From Paroedura picta (taxonomy: Eukaryota; Chordata; Lepidosauria; Squamata; Gekkonidae), in the NCBI RefSeq assembly GCF_049243985.1, contig NC_135374.1:73297934-73361933 (forward strand): 64,000 nucleotides of DNA. The letters are read 5' to 3'. Position numbers and translations under genes: made by a program. The notes below the pieces were generated by a model. That model searched no databases, was not told the origin of the DNA, and saw nothing but the letters and a program-made list of their open reading frames with translations. Numbering within the stretch: position 1 is the first letter of the stretch; every line of letters starts with the position of its first letter. Positions 46,301 through 58,300 of the stretch are shown piece after piece.

Positions 46301-49300
46301 CTGAGCAAAGAACCCATGATGTTAATGTTTTGCCACTTGTTCATTTTTAATCTTAATATCTTTTTCTTAACAGATTTGGCCGAATTCTTGAAGACCTTGA
46401 CAGCTTAGGAGGTAGGTAACTGTCATACAATTTCATTTATTGGGTAACCACTTTATATATATAGCACTGTCTTTATTTAGTACTTGAGTTCAAAATCTTA
46501 TGCAAAAAGCACCTGAAAGGCAGAGGAGAGTAAGCCCAAGGCCTGAGTTATAGTGGAATCCTGTATAGAGGAGGACTCATGTAGTGTGGTCCCAGGTTCA
46601 AACCCTTTGCCATGAAGCTTGCTGTGTGACCTTTAGACAGTTATGCTCTTGCCCAGACGTACCTCACAGTGTTGTGAAGATAAAATATACATGAGAAGAA
46701 TGAATAGGATACTCAGAGCTCCTTGGAGTTAGAGCAAAATATACTAAAATAAAATAGAGAGTATAATTTACTAAATAAATAAAAATAAGTACTTCAGTTT
46801 AAGCCCACAGAAATCAGAACTTTTCATAGGATTGTATTGTTAATACTGCATTTGAACTCTTTCATGCAGGGTCAAGTCCATCATCTTTCTGACTTTGCTA
46901 TACGGGATAAAAACTAGTGGTAAACTGTGATTAAGCAAATGTCCAACTAAACGGTGGGCAGGTCAAACATATAATTTCATCACTCTGGTGTGCAGTTTTA
47001 GGGCTAGGCACAAACCAGCTGATGAACCAAAGTTCCTAATGAATTTTGGTCAATTCGGAGTTCACGAACCAAAGTTCATGAGCTGATGTACCATAACAAA
47101 TTTCTCAGAAATTTGGAGGGCAGTTTGTGGTGGTTCGTGACCCTTTTTGAAGAGCAGAATACAGGGATCTAAATGGCTCTGAGCCATTTAAACCAACAGG
47201 TGATAGACAGGGAGAACTCTCCCTGCTGTCTCAGCTGCAGGCTTCCTCATGCAGCCCATTTAAAGCAACTGCACAGTGAGTCTGAGGCAGCTGAGCTGGT
47301 ATGGAGAGCCTTCTCCACCCTGGCCTAGTTGTCTCTTGCATGCTAGTGCAGCCTGTTTAAAGAGGCTTCTCTAGGGAGCCAGCAGGTGCCTGGCACTCTG
47401 CTATAAGCCCTTTAAGTGGGCTGTAACACACAGGAGGAAAGGAGATGGAATCAGTGGGGAACAGGCATCCCATCTCTCTGTCCTCTGACTGTGCTGGGGA
47501 AGAAGCATCCCATCTCCCTGTCCCCATGACTGTACTTCTCTCCCCAACAGCTCAGTGATATTGTGCTTCTTCCTGCAGTCCCTTGGGCTGCAAGTGGGAG
47601 CCTGAGACAGCTGGGTTGTCTGACTCCCTCTCACAACTCAGTTTAAAGGGACTGCATAAGGGAGCCAAAGACAACTGAGCAGACGAGGAGAGCTGCACAG
47701 TCAGGAGAGAGGGAGATGGGAAAGATTTTCCCCAGTGATCCAATCTTCCTTTACCCTGGCTGTATGACCAGAAAAGAGAGATGGGGAGCCTCATCCTAGA
47801 CGATCCTGTCTCCTTTTCTCCTTGCCAGGGAGAGCCTCAGCTGGGATAAAGATAGAGTCCCTGCCAGGGTGATTTCCCTCCCCCCTTTTCCTGGCCAGGG
47901 TGAGCTGCAGTCAAATAAAGGTAGGAGGGAGTCCCTTCTAGGGCCATCACTGTCCCCTTTCTCCAGGTTGTGGCAAGCCAAGCCAGGAAAAAAAGAGGAA
48001 AAGAATTCCTTTCCAGGGTGATCCCCACCCCTTTCTCCCAGCCATGGCAAACTGTGCCAGGAGAAGGGGGAAGGGAAGTCTTTTCCAGGGTGATCCCCCA
48101 TCCCCTTTCTCTCAACTGCAGTTAGCTGTGGCTGGAAACAACAGGATACCAAACTTCCTGGACCTGTTTGATTTCAGGTGGGGCTAACTTGGCTCAGTTT
48201 CGGGTTCAGTTTGGGAGCCATCCTAATCTCTGAAAAGAACCAAATAATCATCATTTTTAGGTTCGGGCCCATCCCTACGCAATTCCCGTTTCTTCCCTTG
48301 GATAACAGATCGGTTGTCACTTGGCTTACAAATGACATTGGTGAAGATTATTCTGTTAAATTACTCACAAGTCTTTTAAAATATTTTAGTTTAATAGTTG
48401 TGATTTGCAGCTGAAGAAGTGGTTAATATAGAAAGAGCTTAGATATTTTTGGAGTGTAGAACTAGACCTGTAGATACGTCAAATATAACTAATGTTGCTT
48501 TCTGACATTATGAGGTAAATAGTGTTTTAGGGTGACATTAGACATTTTGAAGAATTTGAGGGTGGGTGTGAAAGAAGAGTGTGTGTCTGACTGGGGTCTT
48601 TTCTTTTCTTTTCTTTTCTTTTCTTTTCTTTTCTTTTCTTTTCTTTTCTTTTCTTTTCTTTTCTTTTCTTTTCTTTTCTTTATTCTTTGATTTATATACC
48701 GCCACTCTCAAAGACTTGCGGTGGTTTACAATAAAATAGTAAAAACATGTACAAGTGGTTAGGTGGTTGAGCTCCAGATATGTACTGTACTCTGAATCTC
48801 ACCATGAAGAAGATTTGAAGATCCCTGCTTCAGGCCCTCCACAGTAAGCATGAAATGTGGATGTTTAAGTCACTAGTGATTCTGGCTGCCCTACTTTAGT
48901 GCTGATATGAATTGCTTCCAAGCAAGCTTTTGTATTAAAGGGAGGGGCATTTAGCTCTGCTCTTCATATGACTGAATAAATCTTAGTAGTTTTCCTTGTT
49001 CATATGGGTTCTGTCCCTTCTTTAAGCAATACAAAGACTACACTGTAAAGTTTTACTTCAATCTGAGGGAAAAAAGCCCAGTTATCAATGCAGAGAATAA
49101 ATAGTGGAATGTCTGTTTTATCTTTCTACAGTTCTCATTTGTTACACTCACACCAAACATGAAGCTGTTCAGAAATCTCCTTTATCAATTGTTACAGCAC
49201 TGGTGGATAAAATTGGTACAGTATTATGTTCTTTGTTAATAAATTAATATCTGTATTAGGAATACACAGTGTACTGGACTTAGCTCTCACCCAGATGTTG

Positions 49301-52300
49301 GGGAAGAGGGGAGAAATTTTTCCACCGCCTTTGAGTGACGTCAACTGCTGCCTGTTATATTGTTTTTACTGTTAATTGGGTAAATTATGGGGGTTTTAAG
49401 TCAATTGCTGCCTGTTATATTGTTTTTATTGTATTTTAATATTTAACATTTTATTATGTAAACCGCCGTGAGACCTGCCGGGGAACGGCAGTATATAAAT
49501 CTAAAAATAAAATAAATAAATAAATAAATAAAGATTTGGGGAATCAAAGTTAACATTACAGCAATTTGCCCTGACTTCTCCAAACACCAGTCTGCTTTTG
49601 GTTCCCGTCTTGTCATTATAAAATCTTGTTTGTGTATAACTAATCTCCAGAATTTTCATTCCGTTTCGTCACTTTGTTTGTGGAGGAGATCATTGGAAGT
49701 GCTTCTATGTCATTCTTATTATCTTCTCTGGCATTCTACAGTTCATAGTAACTGTATGCAAAGCAATTAGCTTTTCTTAGACTACTAGAAAATTTAGATC
49801 TTTTTAATATTACTAATCTTCAGTTTTCATTCCCTGATTCCTCTTGGTATGTGTTTAGGTTTATGGAAAACGGTCATTCATCCAGACTGTGATATCAAGT
49901 TCACTGGAAATGTTACATGGGTTGGAAGGACATCAATGGAAGTGAAAATGCATGTACTTCAGGTTAGTGGCAGCAAATATGCATTATTTGCCTAATAAGA
50001 ATCTAGGATTTGACCAGATAAAATGCAACTTTCAATTAAAAGTTTGTTTATACTATCAAGAATCGATGAAGACTCATTTGTCAGGTTAACAGTCATAGAA
50101 AAGCTGCAAGACCTTCTAGTGTAGGATATAAACCACTGTCTAGATTTATTAGTACACAGGGCCAAAATCCGCCTTTATGTTTTTTAAGAGCTGAGTCTGA
50201 GTTCCCTGGTCCAAACTTGGGTTCCCTACAGCCGCAGAGCAGTTGTAGGGAATGGCCTTTAAAAAATGTTAATTGCCTATAGAGAAAAGCGTTTACTGAA
50301 CCACTGCCTTCTCCATTTGCCTCTGATTCATTACAGAATGGTTCAGATTTCTAGAACAATTTGAAGACAATTGCATTATTGCATTATTGACAGAAACTGG
50401 AAAACTTTTCAAACACAATTTCCCCCCATCCTTGCTCCCTTTCTTTTTAGCTGCACAATGATGTTTACTGTCCTTTGGTAGATGCAACCTTTGTCATGGT
50501 GGCTCGTGATCCAGAAAACAAAAGGTAACATTTTGAGCAAGATACTTACAAAAGTTGTATAATTTGGGTGGGAGGAATGGTGGGGAAGGAGAGAGCGGTT
50601 TCTTGTGTTGTCTTAGCAGGGTTAATAAAAACAAAACTGAGATATTTGTAAGATTTTAAAATTACTTCTTGAGGGGAAAGAGGTGACACAGTCAGTGATT
50701 TCTGTGTGACCAGGACATAAAAATAGTATTCATTACCTTTCAGACCCTCCCCTTACTTAAATATGTTTTTTCTCTGATTCAGAGTATGATTAATGCACTG
50801 GTTGTAAGAGACTGGAACCTCATTAGGAATTTTCTGGAGCAATTAAGTTTAAATCATCTCTGGCACAAGAAGAAGAAGAAGAAGAAGAAGAAGAGTTGGT
50901 TCTTATATGCCGCTTTTCCCTACCCGAAGGAGGCTCAAAGCGGCTTACAGTCGCCTTCCCATTCCTCTCCCCACAACAGACACCCTGTGGGGTGGGTGAG
51001 GCTGAGAGAGCCCTGATATCACTGCCCGGTCAGAACAGTTTTATCAGTGCCGTGGCGAGCCCAAGGTCACCCAGCTGGTTGCATGTGGGGGAGCGCAGAA
51101 TCGAACCTGGCATGCCAGATTAGAAGTCCGCACTCCTAACCACTACACCAAACTGTGCAATCCTATACAGAGTTACTTCAGCCTAAGGCTAGGGAAAGGC
51201 CAGAGTAAATCTGTGGAAGTTTGGACTACATAGTTCTTTAATGGTTTCTTTCCCAAAACACAGTTGCCATTCTTGAGTGACAAAACAGTGCAGGAGAGCA
51301 TTCTGTCTTTTTCCGTCTTTGAACTAACTATATGAGAAAATTGCAATAAAATTTTCGCCATACCAATACAATCTTTTTATTAAGAGCATGAAGGAATAAG
51401 AACCATGAGGAGAGATTTTTGTTGTATATCCAGTAATATGAGATAGCTTTAGGGACATACAGAGTGAATTACTCCTGGAAGAATTCAAAGTAAGCTGAAA
51501 AATACTGCTGCACATTTTTCATAGAGAGGCACACAGGGTAAGGGAAAAACAGGTTGTAAAAGGCCTCAATTGTTGAACTCACTTCTCTCTTAGAGTATAT
51601 CTCTCCCTCTTAATCGTCATTTCTCTTTTTCAGAACAGGATAGGGAAAATGACTAATGGAACATGCCCAAATTTCAGGTTCTTCTTTCTTTGAGGAATTA
51701 CACAAGCATGTGTTAACCTATGTAGGATACAATCAGATAAGTTTATCTTTTTAATAACGAAAACACTGCATATTTCTGAATGATAATAAGTAAAGACTGG
51801 CCACTGCCTTCAGGTGAGTGTGGGCATTTCAGAAGAAGTTACCCTGTTGCTGCCAAAGGGAAGAAGTTTGCAAGCATCTCATTTTGACTACATTTGTTTA
51901 TGTCTGCAGGCCAGCATTTGTTAATCCATTGATTCCTGAAGGCCCAGAAGATGAAAAAATCTTCAATGAAGGAGAATGTATGTAACATGTTATTTATGAG
52001 AAGGGGGGATATTTGATCTTGTCCCATTCTTCCAACTTGGGTACTTCAAAAATAGAAACAAACACTAGTTGAAAAATAATTTGGGCTTGTAACTTTCAAA
52101 GTTTCTGTCTCAAATTGTCCTTTCCTACTCATACAATTCAGGATTCCAAAGATGTATTTTTCTGTCCCAACCCATCTCTGCATTTAAAAATATTGAAGAT
52201 GATGTAGAAAATCCTAGACAGATCGAAGTAAAATAAGATCCCCAGGAGGAAGACACTGTTTCAGTGTCATCCCTATAGCCAGTGGTGAGCAGTGGTGGAA

Positions 52301-55300
52301 GGCAGGAAGAACAGTAACGCTGCTCCATGTGACCAGGTCAATATGTTCACACATGTACACTCATTCACACAGACAGAGCTGCTTATGGTTTGTCCTCAAA
52401 CTCCTTGGGGTAAGCTACCTTCTGCTTTGAGAATTGTGACATCAGCCCACCAGCTAAGCAGCTATTATAAAAATAACGTTCTTGGATAGGATACTTGTTT
52501 TGTTTGAGGCTATAATACTGTGAAAATGGATTTTGTGATTGAGTTCACAAATCTATATAGCATGTTGTCATTAGTTCTGGAACTGGAAGCTGATTGGCTG
52601 ATAGCCTTAGTGGAAACTACTAGACCCCATAATTTGTACATCTTTTTTGTTTTATTATTTAGTGAACAAGATGAGAAGAACTGATTTCAACAAGGCCTCT
52701 TTACTAAAAATGGCTCCCACTGCAGAAGAGAGAACAATCATTCACAACATGTTTCTTAATACATTGGATGCAAAGTAAGCTGTTTGATGATTTAACCGTT
52801 ATTAGAGTTGGTTTGCTGACAATTTATTTGTCTTTGTGTACCACAGTCACTATGGCAGGTGCTTATGAGTGCCATTTAAACCACTATTTTGTGCTCATTG
52901 TGAAAAGTTGTGGGGAACAAAAATCAGGAATTTAAATGGATTCCAGTAGCATCTTTAAGACTAACAAAGATTTATTCAAGGCGTGAACTTTATTGGTACC
53001 TTTGGGATGGTAGTGTCCTTTAGTGCCTCATTCTCTTGTTTTGTAGGACAGTTAGTTTTCGGAGCCGTGTGTTGCCTCCCAATTCTGTGTGGATGGAAGA
53101 TGCAAAACTCAAGGGCCTGGAAATCTGCCATCCGCAGGTATTTGCCAAGCTATACTACAAGTATAGTTTTGTATTTGCTCATATGGAACTGTTGGTTCTT
53201 GATTCAGCCTAAGATAAATATTTTTCAAATTAATAATTGCATCTACGGGCGAATACATTTATTTACTGCATTGTACACTGAGACTTTTAAAAAATGTAAT
53301 GAAACAAAATAATACTTTCTTCCTTTCTTATTGAATTATTTCATGTAAGTCTTGATAAATGTTTATAGTCATAAAACTAGGCATGAATTCTCTAGATTTG
53401 ATTGAATGCCTAACAGTTAAGCTCCATTATGCAGGCCTTGTGGAACTCAATAAGCTCTGACAGGGTCCATGTCTCCCCTGGGAGCTCATTCCACCAGGTG
53501 GGGACCAGGACCAAAAAAGACCGTTTTACGCACTGGGAACTTCACTGCCCCAGCTCCCGTGCAGGAGCACAAATTGGGGGCGGATGAGGTGCACCAGGCC
53601 AAATGCTTCTCCCCCATGGCCCATTATGCACGGAGTGGAAAGTCTGCATTCGGGGTGGAATGACGGCGGCTAAAATCACCAGTTATGCACGCTGCAGGCA
53701 GCAAACGGGTGCAGAGTCAACGTATGCCGCCGAAAAAGCCACATTAGCAAGATGCGGAAGAAAGTGGAGCTTCCTGGGACCAGGGCAAAACCAGAAGCGA
53801 CTCCGGAGTATCTGCATGCATAATTGGATACTCTGGGATTTGCCGCCGTTGTGTTCCGCCCCGTGCATAATCGGTTTGCTTTGCTTCTTCATCCTCCTCG
53901 TTCTCCATGCCACCGTTTCAGCGGCTGTGCATTAATAGGCCCATGTGGGGCAACCTGCCATGACTAAAACTCCAGCCTGCAGCCTGGCATGAAACCTCCA
54001 GTGCGTAAACGGTCAAGGTGAGCTTCTTTTGGGCCAGGGGTAACTAACCTGTTAGATCTAGTGGAGCATAATTCTCTTTGGGGACTGTATTCAGAGAGAT
54101 GGTCTCTCAGATAAGCCAGGCCCAGACTGTGAATGGCCTTGAAGGTCAAAACCAACACCTTGAACCTAATCCGGTACTCCACTGGAAGCTAATGCAGCTG
54201 CCTGAACACAAGGCGTGTATGAGCCATCCACTGTGTTCTAGTGAGGACTCTGGTTGCTGCATTTTGGATCAGCTGTAGTTTCTGGAGTAGGGACAAGGGA
54301 AGGCCTGCATAGAGTGAAGTACAGAAGTCTAATCTGAAAGGGACCATTGAAAGGATTACTTTGACTAGGTGATCCAGGGCTAGGTGATCCGCTAGTAGCT
54401 TAGCCTGGCATAAATGAAGAACTGCACACTGTCCAGGCTGGGTAAATGCTGGTCCCTTCCTGCTCAGCCACAGGACCTCTGTCTTTGAAGAGTTCAGCTT
54501 CAGGTGACTGTTTTAACAATTTAGCCACTGCTGCCAGGCATCTGGCAAGTTGTTATGGAGGGGGGGGATCTGGCCAGCCGCCAGAAGTAGAGCTGGGTGC
54601 ATCTGCATATTTAAAGAGGATTGTATAGATTGCCTCTCCAGTGGTATTTCTAGGTGGGGAAGAGGACTCAAGCAAACTGAGAGAGCTCTGCTGGTTAGTG
54701 GTTGTGTTTGTGACTTCAAGCAGTGCGGAGGCAGAGATGTGGGCTTGGAACTACCTGTGTAAGATCTGGGGAAAACGTAGAAACTGGGAATGGTATCTGG
54801 GAAAATTCCCACTGGTTTTCTTGGTGTGGAACTTTGAATTCATTTGAATTTTGTTTTAGTGCAGAGTGGAGCAGGTGGAGGGCATCCACCCCCCTGAACT
54901 ATTATTTGCAAGTTCATTCTAATTGTATCTTGCTTTCTTGCTTTATTGCACACATAGGTATGTTTTGTTACAATGCATTCTGACAGTATGAATTGTTACT
55001 ACTTACCTATTTATGATGCCATGTTTTATTTATGATGTTTTAATTTCAAAAATCCATTGTCTTTATTGATGCTTCTGAATATAGGAGCGCAACATTTTCA
55101 ATAGAATCTTTGGGGGATTTCTTATGAGAAAAGCATATGAACTTGGATGGGCTACTGCCTGCAGCTATGGGTAAGCTAGAAATGTTTGTAATATTTATGC
55201 TCATAAAGTTTGGTGGGTGGATGGGGGACTTGTCAAACTTTTCCCAAGTTTGCTTCCCTTCTGGAGACTCCTTCTGGTAGAGAAAAGCGGCATATAAGAA

Positions 55301-58300
55301 CCAACTCTTCTTCTTCTCCATGGTGTGGATGAGAAGAACATCTCTCTTTGAGGGCCTGCCTATTTATACTGCACAGTGTGAACAAGGGAGGACTTGTGCT
55401 TTATTTTTCAGATCCCATCAAGTCAGATATCCAAAGCTATATTTTGTTTAATTTATCGGAGAGGGTATATAGATTTTTGCCCTGATGGTGAATGAAAGCT
55501 CAAAAAGCTGTGCTTATTACTGAGTTGGAGAATTTAAGCAGATTTTTGCAGCTGTTGCCTGTAAACATAATTTCAAACCTCCGCTTCATTAGTGCAGTAA
55601 TGTTATGACCAGTATGATAAGCATGCCAAAATCTTCTCCAGGTTTATTAATTACCAACTTAATGTTCTGTGTCCAAGTGGCAGTGGATATGCACTTGCAA
55701 CGAGAGTTGGTATGATTCTGTGGTAATTCACATTTTATTCTAATTACAAAACTTTAGCCCTCTAAGAAAAACAATAATTATAATGACAGAAATGCTGATA
55801 ACACCTTCTGACGGTGTTTCTTGATGGCTGTCAAAGTTTGATGGCTAGGGCTCAAGGAAGTGGGGAAATAGAGACAAATATTGGTAGCTCCAGGGAGCTG
55901 CCTGAGGTGGAAGAAAGCAGAGCCAGCAGCAAGAACCAGACTGAGTAGGATAGAAAGAAGAAAACATCAATGCAAATCTGAATCTCTGCAGGAGACCATG
56001 AAATAGCTAGTGATGCCTGAAGGCCTACCTAGAAGTAGTGGACCATACTAACTTTCTGGGCTTTCATCTCAAAATTAAATCTTGTTTAGGTGGTTAAATA
56101 TGAGAGCCGCCTTGTTTCTGGAAGTGTTCTGGCCAGATATTCCCATCAATATTAAAAGGCACATCTAGCAATTTCTCTGAGGCCATGTGAGCACTATGGT
56201 AGATGTAAATGATCATCAAGACATGCTGTGCATCATTGGCATTGTGACTAAGCCTGCTTCTACACATGGCTGTCTCTTGCTGAACCAGGACTTAGAGCTC
56301 TTGGAGCTATTAGCGCTTTCCCAACCACACTCCATGACAAGAAATCTGTATACAGACTGTATACACAGTCTGACTTGGGAAAGAAGATAAGCAAGGCAAA
56401 ATAATTTGTGATTTTGAAAAGCAGTATATAAGTAGTGTTCCAGGTTAAGTTTGAATGTGTAGGGAAATGCACAATATGTTTCACCTTGATTCCTATTCTT
56501 ATATGCCACTTCAGTGCCATCTTAACATATAGATTCAGGTGGGTAACTGTGTTGGTCTGAAGCAGCAGAACAAAGTTGGAATCCAGTGATGCCTTTTAAG
56601 ACCATGTTTTTATTCAAGGTATAAGCTTTTGTGTGCATACATGCATTGTCAGTTATAACTGTATCTGACAAAGTGTGCATTCACACAGAAGCTTATACCT
56701 TGAATAAGACTTTGTTGGCCTTAAAGTTTATCTTAATGTAGAGTTACTTTCTAACCATGTAACATAAGCACTATCAAATCAAGCCTTTTAAAGGGTTGAT
56801 TTGTTCCCAAAGCCTTTAAGTTTTGTTGTACTTAAGTCCAATTATAGTAACAAGTCTGTTGGAGTTAAAGAAGAGTCCACTGATGGAGGGTCAGATGGCC
56901 TTTATGGTAATTATAATTACAGCAGTGAGTCCCTAGCACAGATTCCATGGTTTAGGTCTGAGAATCAGTGTTGTTACATGAAACGCTCCTCACTAGACCT
57001 CTTTATATCATATAATGAATATTTGCAGACACTCAGGAGATGTCTGTTCACAAAAACTTGAGTTGCTGTGTAATTTAGGGTAACTTGTAGCCTTTTAATA
57101 TAAATTTTCTTCTGTTTCAGAAGCTCTAGACCTTATGTGATAGCTGTAGATGATATCATGTTTCAAAGACCAGTTGAAATTGGATCCTTGTTATTTTTTT
57201 CTTCCCAGGTAATACTTTTTATCAGTCAATATTAATATACTATATTAATGTAAATCACATATGCCACTCTGACAGCAAGTAATACCAAGTCAGAGGAACC
57301 ACAGTTAAATCTGAAACTGCAAACCTAATGCTTTTTTTCCATTTTGATTTACTAGGTATGTTATACTGAAGAAAACTTCATTCAAGTTCGGGTACACAGT
57401 GAGGTTTATAATTCAGACACCAGGCAGCACCACACAACTAACGTCTTTCACTTTACATTCATGTCAGAAAATCAGATACCACAGATCGTCCCAAAGACAT
57501 ATGGTGGTAAGTGGCTAGTTCAATGTTCATCGGAAATCTGTGGATGGTGTCCTGTAATTTACAGCACAATCCAAAAAACACTTTCCTGAGAGTAAATCTT
57601 ATTTACTGAGAGAAAATCTTATTTACAATAGAATTTTGAGTTTATCTGCTTAGGATTGCTCTCTCAGTATAGTAATGGTCTTGTGAAGATGTGAAGCCAG
57701 GGAAACAGCGCAAAAATTCAGAAGTCTTTTTTCTCCATCCACTCCCACCCTCACTGGAGATCTCACTTTCAGTTTTTTTCCAGTGGGAAAATTGGGAGAT
57801 GCTGGATAGCACTGAAAAAAATAAGTCTGCCAAGTATTTTCTCTTTTTGGAATGAGTGAAATGCTTCTTAAGGCAAGTTTTTTCTCATTCAGAATGTATA
57901 GCATGAATATGTCCGAGGGGAAATACTTTTTAAAAATCCCACCTTTTCCCCTTTTAGACTGAGTGAAATGTTTTTTGAGGCTTTATTTTAATAGCATACA
58001 AGGAAACCACAATATACAATCTACAATATAATATTTCCTATATATACAGTAGATGTATGCAATGTAGTTATAAAAACATATTTTCCCCTGTGGCTTCAAA
58101 ATTACCATACATTTTACATCTCACGTCTTGTAGGATCATAGGGTCAGAAATTTGAGCACTCTGCAATGGCTGCTTATGAGATCAGGAGCATGTTGCTGTT
58201 GGTCAGTTCTGTCATGGGTGTAGTGACAGTTCCGTGGAATGATGAACAGCCACCATGTGGGTTTCGCACCTCAAATCACATTGAACATGAAGTATAAGAG

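Noticed and set aside
47552-48152. Several 80-118-codon minus-strand open frames in ACOT9 intron 5
   Set aside because: Products of the internal minisatellite of the TIR element; similar peptides recur with the repeat period.
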